Source: Tenacibaculum dicentrarchi (lineage in GTDB: Bacteria > Bacteroidota > Bacteroidia > Flavobacteriales > Flavobacteriaceae). From it: 64,000 nt of DNA. The DNA lies in the NCBI RefSeq assembly GCF_964036635.1, contig NZ_OZ038524.1, positions 2,237,001-2,301,000 on the forward strand, written 5' to 3'. Of this stretch, positions 16,889 to 25,980 are shown in pieces; position 1 is the stretch's first letter, and each line of letters begins with the position of its first letter. The translations under genes were made by a program, and so were the position numbers. Below the pieces are notes generated by a model. That model did no database searches and was not told where the DNA came from. It saw only the letters and a list, made by a program, of their open reading frames with translations.

Positions 16889-17800
16889 ATGAAAACATAC
16901 ATAAAATTAACTTTTCACATATCATTAATAGCTATTTTATATAGTTGTAAAACCACAAAACCAATAGTAAAAGAAATACCAAAAAATGAATATATTGAAA
17001 CTAATATTACATTTAATAACTCATTAAATATTTCGCTTAAAAACTCAAAAAATCAATTAATAATAGAAAATTCTATTATTAATAAATTATCTGAAGAATT
17101 GATATTTAAAGATATTGCTCCAAGTTATTATATGAATATTGAAGGTATTTATACTATTCCTAAAAATATTAAGCAGATTACAAGTTCAACAACATATGAT
17201 TTATACGATTACTACTTTGATAAAAAAGGCAGATTAGACTCTTTATATTCTAAAAGAAATGGCTCGTATAAAATTAATTATAATCAGAATGGTTTAATTG
17301 ACTACATTAAAAATACTAAAGCCTACAAGAACTCTAAAAAGATAAAATCAACAAAATATTTAACATACTTTGCTACAGATAAAAATACGATTACAAAATA
17401 TGAAACTAATAATAAGAACTTAATAGTATCTAATAATACATTTAGTCATAAATTTATTTATAATAATCAAGGAGAAATTATTAAAACAAATTATAATAAA
17501 CCTATTGATAGTAACTTTATTGAATATTATACATTTAATAAAAATCTGTCAACTATAAAATTAATAAAAGCAATAGCTGGTACTTATTTTTTTATCAAAG
17601 GATATAAATTAGATAATAATGGTAAAATTATAAATACTTATTTTACAAATTATGGTATGGATTTAAATTCCAATTCGGTAAAACTAGATGAAATTTTATA
17701 CAAAGATGACACTCCTGCTTTACTAACTAAATACGATAAAAACAAACGTGTTGTAGTAATTGAAAATGACAAAATCAAACATTTATATAAATATTATTAA
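16889..17800 (+). CDS. Lipoprotein of unknown function
   Basis: 303 residues with a lipoprotein signal (AILYSCKTT, lipid-carrying Cys near residue 20). The rest is Asn/Lys/Tyr-rich and predicted to be beta strands, with repeated motifs such as YYFDKKGRLDSLY and FIYNNQGEIIKTNY. These resemble the short YD/RHS-like repeats of Bacteroidetes surface lipoproteins. No catalytic motif. It follows the DUF6688-like gene by 49 nt on the same strand and ends at a bidirectional terminator. Codon use is markedly A/T-rich. Confidence 0.7.
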   Translation: MKTYIKLTFHISLIAILYSCKTTKPIVKEIPKNEYIETNITFNNSLNISLKNSKNQLIIENSIINKLSEELIFKDIAPSYYMNIEGIYTIPKNIKQITSSTTYDLYDYYFDKKGRLDSLYSKRNGSYKINYNQNGLIDYIKNTKAYKNSKKIKSTKYLTYFATDKNTITKYETNNKNLIVSNNTFSHKFIYNNQGEIIKTNYNKPIDSNFIEYYTFNKNLSTIKLIKAIAGTYFFIKGYKLDNNGKIINTYFTNYGMDLNSNSVKLDEILYKDDTPALLTKYDKNKRVVVIENDKIKHLYKYY

Positions 17801-17828
17801 TCATTTATTCTTTCAAAAAACATAAAAT

Positions 17829-17863
17829 AAAAAAGCTACATTACCTAGGTAATATAGCTTTTA
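17829..17863. terminator. Bidirectional terminator
   Basis: AAAAGCTACATTAC / GTAATATAGCTTTT hairpin between convergent genes. Confidence 0.82.
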
Positions 17864-17890
17864 AAATAAATGATACTTTTGGGTCACTGC

Positions 17891-18718
17891 TTACTTCTTA
17901 AAAAGTTTAGCCGTCCCTTTAAAGCCTTTTAATTCTATTGTAGGTTCGCCATATATTGCTACTTCACTTTTACCTTGGGCATATAAAATTAACTTTTTTC
18001 CTGCATATATAGAAGCATCTGCACTCCCTGAAGTATATATATCTACCTCCGAAATTTTCATTTCCTTTGCTTTCATATCAGCAGCTTCTTTTAAACTGAA
18101 TGTTGCTTTTTTAGCTTCTCCTTCTAAATTTAAATCGGCTGAATTTATTAATTTAGCGGTAACATTATCGGCTAAAACATGAGCCTCTAACCTTGCTTTG
18201 TCCGACATTAAAAAAGTGGTGTTTGTTCCTTTTATTTTTAACGTTCCTTTTGATTTTCCAAGCATATTTACAATAACTTTTTCCGCTTTTAAATCTAATT
18301 CAAACTCACTTGAGTTATAGCAATCAATATGCATTACTTTTGAATTGAATATTCCGTCTCCTTTTATTTTAGCCCCATTTTTTAAGGTAATTTTTTCAAG
18401 TTTTACAAAATCTAATGCTATTTTAAGTTTTTTACTCCTTGCTATTTTATGCGTTGTTGCAATTTTAAGAACACTGTCTATTACCTCAAAATTAATAACT
18501 TCATGTAAATTTTTGTCGGTAGTTAATACATAACTGTTTTTATCAGCATGATTTATACTTAGCTCTAAAGCATCGTCAATTTCAATTTTATAAAACGCTT
18601 TATCAATAGATTTACTCGTTGTTATTACCTGTTTATTTCCTTTAATTTTCTGTTTATCCTGAGCAAGTATTACGCTACTAATCATTACTGAAAATACGAC
18701 TAAAATTATTTTTTTCAT
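17891..18718 (-). CDS. Secreted DUF2807 (GIN-domain) protein
   Basis: 275 residues with a signal peptide (cleavage near SVILAQ). The mature part is a repetitive right-handed beta structure typical of the putative auto-transporter adhesin head GIN domain (DUF2807). Turns such as LEKITLKNGAKIKGDGIF and EVDIYTSGSADASIYAGKK recur at about 20-residue spacing. Such proteins are exported in Bacteroidetes and often lie near PspC genes; here they are 16 kb apart. The specific role is unknown. The gene is monocistronic. Confidence 0.85.
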   Translation of the reverse strand: MKKIILVVFSVMISSVILAQDKQKIKGNKQVITTSKSIDKAFYKIEIDDALELSINHADKNSYVLTTDKNLHEVINFEVIDSVLKIATTHKIARSKKLKIALDFVKLEKITLKNGAKIKGDGIFNSKVMHIDCYNSSEFELDLKAEKVIVNMLGKSKGTLKIKGTNTTFLMSDKARLEAHVLADNVTAKLINSADLNLEGEAKKATFSLKEAADMKAKEMKISEVDIYTSGSADASIYAGKKLILYAQGKSEVAIYGEPTIELKGFKGTAKLFKK

Positions 18719-18812
18719 GGTATTAATTTTAAATTATAGTTAACGGTTATTAAACCATATTTAAGACCCCTAAACCATCATTAAGTCACTAGTTATATAT
18801 TTTAATCCTCAT

Positions 18813-18844
18813 AAAAAAACCTAGTGCTTTTACACACTAGGTTT
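18813..18844 (-). terminator. Terminator after the radical SAM gene
   Basis: AAACCTAGTG / CACTAGGTTT hairpin with an A run on the plus strand, i.e. a T run for the minus-strand gene ending at 18885. Confidence 0.8.
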
Positions 18845-18884
18845 ATATTGACTTTAAATATTTTTTACGCTTTCAAAAACAATT

Positions 18885-21020
18885 TTACCTTCTCCTTTTT
18901 TTATTTTTAGGTGTGCTATATTTTTTAGTTTCTTTCGCATCCGTTTTAGAACCACCCTTATTTTGGCTTTCTTTTGCGTTTACTCTAGGTGCTCTATAAT
19001 TTTTATTTTTTCGTTGATTAAAAGGTACTTTTTCATCCAATTGATTCTTAGCACTTTTTGTATCTCTTCTATTTTTTATAGCTGTTTTAGGCGATCGGTA
19101 ATTTTTACTTTTTCGCTTGTTAAAAGGAACCGCATCGTCAAAGGTATTTTTAGCATCTTTTGCTCCTGTATTCTTTTTCCACGAATTATTTTCAGGCAAT
19201 AATTTTTTAAGTAAATCTGTTCGCCCTACCTTATTTAGTGTGTTACGAATCCAATCTTTATTTTCTTTTTTATACCAAAAGAAAAATTTATGCTGATCTT
19301 CTTTTTCCTTCGCTGTTTTAGGTGTTTTTGTCGGTTTTAAAGTATAAGGATGATATCCACTATAATAAATTACCGTAGCCACTGTCATTGGCGTAGGTGT
19401 AAACCCTTGCACTTGCTCTAGTTGAAACCCCATGTCTTTTGTTTCGGCAGCCAAGTTTGCCATATCTTCTTTTTCACAGGCTGGGTGATTCGATATAAAA
19501 TAAGGAATTAACTGAAGCTTTAATTTCTTTTTAATGTTAATACGGTCAAACCTATCTTTAAACATATGAAAATATTTAAATGACGGCTTACGCATTAATT
19601 TTAAAACAGGGTCAGATGTATGTTCTGGTGCTACTTTTAATCGCCCAGAAACATGATTTGTCATCACCTCTTCTGTATAAGCATCTAACTCTTTTGGGTC
19701 GGCATTTTTATTAAATTCAGGTACTAACATATCATGCCTGATACCACTTCCAATAAATGATTTTTTTATCTTCGGATGCGCATCAACAGCTTTATAAAGG
19801 TCTGTTAATGGCTTGTGCGAAGTATCTAAATTACTACAAATTACAGGCGATATACAAGAAGGTGCAACACATTTATCACAAATAGATTGGATTTTTCCTT
19901 TCATCTGATACATATTCGCAGAAGGTCCACCAACATCAGATAAATACCCTTTAAAATCGTCCATTTTAGTAACGGTATCGACTTCTTTTAATACCGATTC
20001 TTGACTTCTACTAGCAATAAATTTTCCTTGATGTGCTGATATTGTACAAAAACTACATCCTCCAAAGCATCCACGGTGAATATTTATCGAAAATTTAATC
20101 ATTTCAAACGCAGGAATAGGTCCACGCTTGTCATATTTTGGATGCGGTAATCGTGTAAAAGGCAAATCAAAAGAAGCATCAATTTCTCCTTCGGTCATTG
20201 TTGCACAAGGCGGATTAATCATCAGTTTTTTATTACCAACCTTTTGAAAAATACGACGTGCATATAATTTATTCGACTCCTGCTCTATTACTTTAAAGTT
20301 CGATGCAAATGTTTTTTTATCCTTTAAACAAGCCTCGTGAGAATTAATTTCTACATCCTGCCAATTTTTATTCTTCGGAACATTTTCATTTTCATCAATA
20401 AGAACAGCGGTTTGTTTTATCGTTTTTAAACTCGAAAACGGCACACCTTTTTGCAACAACTCTACAATTTCTCGTAAAGGCTGCTCACCCATTCCATACA
20501 CCAACATATCTGCTTTAGATGTTTCTAAAATAGTTGGTAATAATTTATCAGACCAATAATCGTAATGGGTGACACGACGCAATGAAGCCTCGATACCTCC
20601 AATTAAAACTGGAGTGTCAGGAAATTTTTCTTTTAATATTTTTGAATATACCGATGTTGCGTAATCAGGTCTAAACCCTTTATCACCATTTGGTGTATAT
20701 GCGTCTTTATCACGACGACGTTTACTTGCCGTATAATTACTCACCATCGGATCCATACATCCGCCCGTTACTCCGAAGAATAAGCGGGGTTTTCCTAATT
20801 TCTCAAAATCTTGTAAATTATCATTTACACTAGGTTGTGGTACAATTGCTACTCGCAAACCATAACTTTCTAGTATTCGTCCTATTACTGCCGGACCAAA
20901 TGATGGGTGATCTACATATGCATCTCCACTGAAGAGAATTACATCTAATTCTTCCCATCCTCTTAACTTAACCTCCTTATTTGTAGTCGGTAACCAATCT
21001 GAAACTCGTCTTATTCCCAT
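18885..21020 (-). CDS. YgiQ-type radical SAM protein
   Basis: 711 residues from the ATG at 21020 (MGIRRVSDWLPTTNKE); an upstream TTG at 21059 lies above the promoter element and is unlikely. The radical SAM cluster motif CFGGCSFC (CxxxCxxC) is mid-protein, preceded by an N-terminal YgiQ domain (FFGVTGGCMDPMVSNYTASK). A second Cys group, CDKCVAPSC, follows. YgiQ proteins are conserved but their substrate is unknown. The C-terminal 100 residues form a basic low-complexity tail with two copies of a VPFN(K/Q)RK(S/N)KNYR unit. Monocistronic, divergent from the M61 peptidase. Confidence 0.9.
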   Translation of the reverse strand: MGIRRVSDWLPTTNKEVKLRGWEELDVILFSGDAYVDHPSFGPAVIGRILESYGLRVAIVPQPSVNDNLQDFEKLGKPRLFFGVTGGCMDPMVSNYTASKRRRDKDAYTPNGDKGFRPDYATSVYSKILKEKFPDTPVLIGGIEASLRRVTHYDYWSDKLLPTILETSKADMLVYGMGEQPLREIVELLQKGVPFSSLKTIKQTAVLIDENENVPKNKNWQDVEINSHEACLKDKKTFASNFKVIEQESNKLYARRIFQKVGNKKLMINPPCATMTEGEIDASFDLPFTRLPHPKYDKRGPIPAFEMIKFSINIHRGCFGGCSFCTISAHQGKFIASRSQESVLKEVDTVTKMDDFKGYLSDVGGPSANMYQMKGKIQSICDKCVAPSCISPVICSNLDTSHKPLTDLYKAVDAHPKIKKSFIGSGIRHDMLVPEFNKNADPKELDAYTEEVMTNHVSGRLKVAPEHTSDPVLKLMRKPSFKYFHMFKDRFDRINIKKKLKLQLIPYFISNHPACEKEDMANLAAETKDMGFQLEQVQGFTPTPMTVATVIYYSGYHPYTLKPTKTPKTAKEKEDQHKFFFWYKKENKDWIRNTLNKVGRTDLLKKLLPENNSWKKNTGAKDAKNTFDDAVPFNKRKSKNYRSPKTAIKNRRDTKSAKNQLDEKVPFNQRKNKNYRAPRVNAKESQNKGGSKTDAKETKKYSTPKNKKRRR

Positions 21021-21027
21021 GCCGCTG

Positions 21028-21035
21028 CAAAGGTA
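21028..21035 (-). promoter_or_regulatory. Bacteroidetes -7 promoter element of the ygiQ-type gene
   Basis: TACCTTTG on the minus strand ends 7 nt before the ATG at 21020. This decides the start codon and implies a leader of only a few bases. Confidence 0.65.
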
Positions 21036-21101
21036 CAACGTTTTAGTTGATATTACCAAGCTTAAAAAAAGATGTTAAATTTAGTAATAAAAAATGTAAC
21101 T

Positions 21102-21119
21102 TATCCTATTTTTAGGATA
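21102..21119. promoter_or_regulatory. Inverted repeat in the divergent ygiQ / M61 intergenic region
   Basis: TATCCTA-TTTT-TAGGATA, a perfect 7-bp inverted repeat located 27 nt before the M61 start. It may be an operator or a leader hairpin. Confidence 0.35.
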
Positions 21120-21145
21120 CTAATTATATATAACAAAACATTATC

Positions 21146-23005
21146 ATGAAAAAAATTATACTTGGAATCGTTTCCTTAGCTTTATTCGCTAGCTGTTCTA
21201 CCTATAAATCGGTGCAAAAAAACAACCAAACTATTGCTGTAAATATCGATTTAAATACGGTTGTTGATGATAAAATAATGGTCGCTATAAATCCACAGAA
21301 AATAAAAGAAGAAACTATAATTTATAATATTCCTGCAATTGTTCCAGGAACCTATACCATGAGTAATTATGGGAAGTTTGTTTCAAATTTTAAAGCTTTT
21401 GATTATAACGGAAAAGAATTAGCGATTAAAAAACTAAACGAAAACTCTTGGCAAATTAACAATGCTAAAAACATGGATAAAATATCGTATTGGGTTGATG
21501 ATACTTTCGATTCAAAAAAAGACCATAACATCTATGTAATGGCGGGTACGAATATTGAAGAAGACAAAAATTTCTTATTAAATTTACCTGGTTTTATCGG
21601 TTATTTTAATGATAAAAAAGAGTTGCCGTATCAAATTTCAATAACGCATCCTACCCATTTATACGAAACCTCATCATTAATCAATAAAAACACCTCAAAA
21701 ACTGATAACAGTAAAGATGTGTTTTTAGCACCTCGATATGATGAAATTTCAGACAATCCGATTATGTATGCGCCACTTAATAACGTGAGTTTTACGGTGA
21801 ACGGAATTGAAGTAAATTTAGCTATTTATTCGCCTAACAACGCACACAAAGCAACCGATTTAAAGGACGCTTTAAAAACAATGATGACCGCTCAAACCAA
21901 CTTTTTAAAAGGTTTTGAAACTACAAATGAATACAATGTTTTAGTCTATTTATTTGATCCTGAAATGTATAAATTTCAAGGATATGGCGCTTTAGAACAC
22001 AGGTCATCAACAACAGTAGTGTATCCTGAAACCATGAGCAAAAAACAATTTGCAAGTAATATGATTAACGGAACGGTATCCCACGAATTTTTCCATATTG
22101 TTTCTCCGTTATCTGTACATTCTGAAGAAATTCATTCTTTTGATTTTAACCAAGCAGAAATGTCAGAACATTTATGGATGTACGAAGGAATGACAGAATA
22201 TTTTGCAAATCTTTTTCAGGTGAATCAAGGTTTAATTTCTGAAGATGAATTTATCAATGAAATGAATTCAAAAATTGCTGGATCATTAAATTATAACGAT
22301 GCCATCTCTTTTACCAAAATGAGTAAAAACATTTTAGAACCTAAATATGCTAAAAACTACAATAATGTATATCAGAAAGGCGCATTAATTGGTATGTGTT
22401 TAGATATTATTTTAAGAGAAGAAAGCAACGGAACCTACGGAGTTCGAAACTTAATGCTTGATTTATCTAAAAAATACGGAAAAAACAAGGCTTTTAAAGA
22501 TGAAAATATTATTGCTGAAATCGTAAAAATGACTTATCCTTCGGTTGGCGAATTTTTCAAAAATCATGTAGAAGGAGCTACGCCTATTAACTACGGTACT
22601 TATTTTGAAAAAGTGGGGGTTAAAAACCAAACAAAAACAGAAAATTCAGCCTATTTTATCGATTCAAAAGGACAGCCTTTTATTTCTGTAAATAGTAATA
22701 AAAAAGTATTTTTTACCATCAGAACAAACTCAGCATTAACTGCTTTAGGTATTAAAGCTGGCGATATTTTAGAAAGTGTTAATAATGAAAAAATATCATT
22801 AGAAAACATCCGTCCTATTTTAGGAAAAACAATGCAATGGAAACAAGGCGATATTATAAAAATGGACGTTACTAGAAACGGAAAACTTTTAAAATTATCA
22901 GCAAATTACACACAGCCAACTACTAAAAGTACTGGTTTGGTTCTTGAAAAATTATCTGCAGATAACAAAAAAGTAGTTTTAAGAAACGCTTGGTTAAAAA
23001 ACTAA
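21146..23005 (+). CDS. M61-family metallopeptidase lipoprotein with PDZ domain
   Basis: 619 residues with a lipoprotein signal (ALFASCSTY, Cys near 17). An N-terminal beta domain precedes a gluzincin catalytic domain with the zinc motif HEFFH (313-317) and a downstream Glu-containing helix (EHLWMYEGMTEYFANLF). A C-terminal PDZ domain (about 515-590) contains LTALGIKAGDILESVNNEKI. M61 enzymes are glycyl aminopeptidase-like; in Bacteroidetes they are membrane-anchored peptide-degrading enzymes. The gene is closed by a strong terminator and followed by another secreted zinc protease. Confidence 0.9.
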   Translation: MKKIILGIVSLALFASCSTYKSVQKNNQTIAVNIDLNTVVDDKIMVAINPQKIKEETIIYNIPAIVPGTYTMSNYGKFVSNFKAFDYNGKELAIKKLNENSWQINNAKNMDKISYWVDDTFDSKKDHNIYVMAGTNIEEDKNFLLNLPGFIGYFNDKKELPYQISITHPTHLYETSSLINKNTSKTDNSKDVFLAPRYDEISDNPIMYAPLNNVSFTVNGIEVNLAIYSPNNAHKATDLKDALKTMMTAQTNFLKGFETTNEYNVLVYLFDPEMYKFQGYGALEHRSSTTVVYPETMSKKQFASNMINGTVSHEFFHIVSPLSVHSEEIHSFDFNQAEMSEHLWMYEGMTEYFANLFQVNQGLISEDEFINEMNSKIAGSLNYNDAISFTKMSKNILEPKYAKNYNNVYQKGALIGMCLDIILREESNGTYGVRNLMLDLSKKYGKNKAFKDENIIAEIVKMTYPSVGEFFKNHVEGATPINYGTYFEKVGVKNQTKTENSAYFIDSKGQPFISVNSNKKVFFTIRTNSALTALGIKAGDILESVNNEKISLENIRPILGKTMQWKQGDIIKMDVTRNGKLLKLSANYTQPTTKSTGLVLEKLSADNKKVVLRNAWLKN

Positions 23006-23035
23006 CAAAAGCGATTTCACTATTCTATAATTCAC

Positions 23036-23066
23036 AAAAAAGACAGCTAATTAGCTGTCTTTTTTA
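23036..23066 (+). terminator. Terminator after the M61 gene
   Basis: AAAAGACAGCTAATTAGCTGTCTTTT, a near-continuous palindrome followed by T. Confidence 0.82.
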
Positions 23067-23155
23067 TTTAAAATACCATTTACTTTAACATTTAATTAAT
23101 ATTTTACAAACAGCAATTTAATAATTTCGATAAATTTTTTTAAAACCCTTTATTT

Positions 23156-25648
23156 ATGATAAAAAAAATATTCTTCCAGCTACTTCTTGTAGTTTTTTGC
23201 ATCAGCTTTTCATCCAAAGCAAATGCACAATGGTTCAAAAAGAAAAAAAACAAGAAAGAAATAAGCAAGGCAAAACCGAAGCCCGATAAAAATACTATAA
23301 AACCCTATAACAAAGTGGTTACTGAAAAATTCAGTACCGACAACGGGCTATTTAAAGTACATCAAAAAGAACAGCAATTTTTATTTGAAATCCCTGATTC
23401 GTTACTTAATCGTGAAATGCTAATGGTTACTAGAATTGCTAAAACAGCCAGCGGTGTTGGTTTTGGTGGTGGAAAACAAAACACACAAGTATTACGTTGG
23501 CAAAAAAAGCAAAAAAATATTTTACTAAAAGTAGTTTCTTATAATGTGGTTGCCGACAGCCTGCTTCCTGTTCATAAAGCTGTGGTAAACTCTAACTTTG
23601 AGCCAATTTTATACTCTTTTCCTATAAAAGCATTTAGCAAAGATTCAACCGCTACGGTAATCGATGTTTCTTCTTTATTTAAAACCGATGTAAAAGCGAT
23701 TGGCTTCCCTCAAAGAAGCAGAAAAGAATACAAAATTTCTAAAATGGATGCAAAGCGCTCTTATATTGAACGCATTAGCAGTTATCCTAAAAACATTGAA
23801 GTTCGACACGTAAAAACCTATGTTTCTAGCGCAGCACCTGCTAATAAAAGTGTTGGTGCTATTTCAATGGAATTGAGTAATTCAATGATTTTATTACCTA
23901 AAAAACCAATGAAACGCCGTTATTTTGATCAGCGTGTAGGATGGTTTGCCAGGTCGCAAACTGATTACGGTTTAGACGCTCAAAAAAGTAAATCTGTAAA
24001 ATATCTTGACAGATGGCGCTTAGAAGTTAAAGAACAAGACCTTGAAAAATTCAACAACGGAGAATTGGTTGAACCTAAAAAACAAATTGTTTATTATATT
24101 GATGATGCCACTCCAAAACAATGGCGAAAATACATCAAACAAGGAATTAATGATTGGCAAGTAGCCTTTGAAGCCGCTGGTTTTAAAAATGCAATTATCG
24201 CAAAAGATGCGCCTACAAAGCAAGAAAACCCTGATTGGAGCCCTGAAGATGTACGTTATTCTGTGGTGCGTTATTTAGCATCGCCAATTCCGAATGCCAA
24301 CGGTCCTCATGTAAGCGACCCTCGTTCTGGTGAAATTTTAGAATCGGATATTAACTGGTATCATAATGTAATGACTTTATTGCACGATTGGTATTTTATT
24401 CAAACTGCCGCTATAAATCCTGATGCTAGAAGCATGGAATTTAAAGAAGAAACTATGGGGCGTTTAATTCGTTTTGTTTCGTCTCACGAAGTTGGGCACA
24501 CCCTTGGATTGCCTCATAATATGGGAAGTTCAGTAGCCTATCCTGTTGATTCTTTGCGTTCGGCAAGCTTTACCAAAAAATACGGAACAGCGCCATCAAT
24601 TATGGATTATGCTCGTTTTAATTACATCGCGCAGCCTGAAGATAAAGGCGTTGCTTTAATGCCAAATATTGGGCTTTACGATAAATATGCCATCAGTTGG
24701 GGATATCGTCCAATATTAAATACATCAGCAAAAGACGAAAAGAAAACCTTAAATAAATGGATTCTTGACAAAGCAGATAATCCTATTTATAGATTCGGAC
24801 ATCAGCAAGTTGTAAATGTTATCGACCCGAGTTCACAAACGGAAGATTTAGGTGATAATGCTATAAAAGCAAGTGCGTACGGAATTAAAAACCTACAGCG
24901 TATTTTACCAAATTTAGAAAAATGGACGACTAAAGATGGCGAAAATTACGACGAATTAAAAACCATGTATGGGCAATTACTAGGGCAATTTAATCGCTAT
25001 ATGGGACATGTAAGTTCTAATATTGGTGGTGTTTACGAAAATTACAAAACCGCAAATCAAAATGGCGCTGTATATACACATGTTTCTAAAAATCATCAGA
25101 AAAATGCCTTGAAATTTGTAAACGAGCAATTATTTAACACGCCAAACTGGTTATTAGATAAAAATATTTTTGATAAAATACAATTTTCAGGTGCTGATCA
25201 ACGTATTAGAAAATTACAAACAAGAACCTTAAATCGTATTTTAAAAACTGGTAGAATGACGCGTTTAATTGAAAACGAAACCTTAAACGGTGCAAAAGCC
25301 TACACCCTTGTAAATATGATGCAAGATTTGCGTAAAGGAATTTGGAGCGAATTATACAGCCGTAAAACCATTGATGCGTACCGCAGAAATTTACAACGTG
25401 CCCATTTAGATCGTTTAGATTTTTTATTAAACAAAGCTAAAAATCAAAAAGGACATAATAACGGCGGATATTTTAAGCAAACCGCAGTAAATATTAGCCA
25501 ATCGGATATTAAATCGGTTGTTAGAGGCGAATTAAAACGTTTAAAAACAGATAGTAAAAGAGCGTTAAGTATTGCTAAAAACAATATTTCTCGTTATCAT
25601 TTACAAGATGTTTTAGATAGAATAAATACTATTTTAGATCCTAAATAA
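23156..25648 (+). CDS. Secreted zinc metalloprotease (DUF5117/DUF5118 type)
   Basis: 830 residues with a signal peptide (cleavage near KANAQ) and a very basic region after it. The N-terminal DUF5118/DUF5117-type region has KFSTDNGLFKVHQKEQQFLF and PDSLLNREMLMVTRIAKTA. The extended metzincin zinc motif HEVGHTLGLPHN begins at residue 444, followed by a Met-turn-like segment (SIMDYARFNYIAQPED). This architecture is the common Bacteroidetes zinc-dependent metalloprotease of about 830 residues; the physiological substrate is unknown. Monocistronic, followed by a cluster of three repeat elements. Confidence 0.9.
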   Translation: MIKKIFFQLLLVVFCISFSSKANAQWFKKKKNKKEISKAKPKPDKNTIKPYNKVVTEKFSTDNGLFKVHQKEQQFLFEIPDSLLNREMLMVTRIAKTASGVGFGGGKQNTQVLRWQKKQKNILLKVVSYNVVADSLLPVHKAVVNSNFEPILYSFPIKAFSKDSTATVIDVSSLFKTDVKAIGFPQRSRKEYKISKMDAKRSYIERISSYPKNIEVRHVKTYVSSAAPANKSVGAISMELSNSMILLPKKPMKRRYFDQRVGWFARSQTDYGLDAQKSKSVKYLDRWRLEVKEQDLEKFNNGELVEPKKQIVYYIDDATPKQWRKYIKQGINDWQVAFEAAGFKNAIIAKDAPTKQENPDWSPEDVRYSVVRYLASPIPNANGPHVSDPRSGEILESDINWYHNVMTLLHDWYFIQTAAINPDARSMEFKEETMGRLIRFVSSHEVGHTLGLPHNMGSSVAYPVDSLRSASFTKKYGTAPSIMDYARFNYIAQPEDKGVALMPNIGLYDKYAISWGYRPILNTSAKDEKKTLNKWILDKADNPIYRFGHQQVVNVIDPSSQTEDLGDNAIKASAYGIKNLQRILPNLEKWTTKDGENYDELKTMYGQLLGQFNRYMGHVSSNIGGVYENYKTANQNGAVYTHVSKNHQKNALKFVNEQLFNTPNWLLDKNIFDKIQFSGADQRIRKLQTRTLNRILKTGRMTRLIENETLNGAKAYTLVNMMQDLRKGIWSELYSRKTIDAYRRNLQRAHLDRLDFLLNKAKNQKGHNNGGYFKQTAVNISQSDIKSVVRGELKRLKTDSKRALSIAKNNISRYHLQDVLDRINTILDPK

Positions 25649-25674
25649 GCTGTTTTTATCTTTTAAAATTATTT

Positions 25675-25766
25675 GAAGCTATTTCCCGCTTTCCGCACTC
25701 GCTTTTTTTGTTTTTTTAAAAAGAAAAAACAAAAAAGAGCTCAAACAATTGCTCAATCGGGGCTAG
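25675..25766 (+). repeat. 92-nt dispersed repeat, copy 2
   Basis: Reads from GAAGCTATTTCCCGC to CAATCGGGGCTAG, with the central A/T inverted repeat CTTTTTTTGTTTTT...AAAAACAAAAAAG. Copies of the same family lie at 4200-4291 (reverse) and 53340-53424. It begins 26 nt after the metalloprotease stop. Confidence 0.85.
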
Positions 25767-25855
25767 GAATTTTTAGATATTTTTAAAATATAAAAGATAA
25801 TATATAAAGTTTTTAGAGCCTATTTTAATTTTATTGCAAAAATCAATAAAGACAC

Positions 25856-25909
25856 TGTCAGTTCGAGTGATTTTTTTCCTTTTAGTTATTAAAATCACTC
25901 GAATTGACA
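25856..25909. repeat. 19-bp inverted repeat
   Basis: Left arm TGTCAGTTCGAGTGATTTT (25856-25874) pairs with 25891-25909 with one mismatch in 19 and a 16-nt T-rich loop. It may form a strong hairpin; its function is unknown. Confidence 0.7.
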
Positions 25910-25949
25910 ATAATCATCAAAAAAAAGCTAAAAAACACGGCAAATCAGG

Positions 25950-25980
25950 ATGCGAACCTGAACTAAATTCAGGTTGACAA
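25950..25980 (-). repeat. 31-nt hairpin repeat, copy C (compensated stem)
   Basis: It matches the reverse complement of copies A and B except in the stem, where TG...CA is replaced by AC...GT (ACCTGAA / TTCAGGT), plus one end base. Both stem changes keep the pairing. Confidence 0.75.

Noticed and set aside
21021..21059. The longer N-terminus of the YgiQ-type protein from a TTG
   Set aside because: The TTG lies upstream of the TACCTTTG promoter element, and the family normally begins near MGIRRVSDWLP-like sequence.
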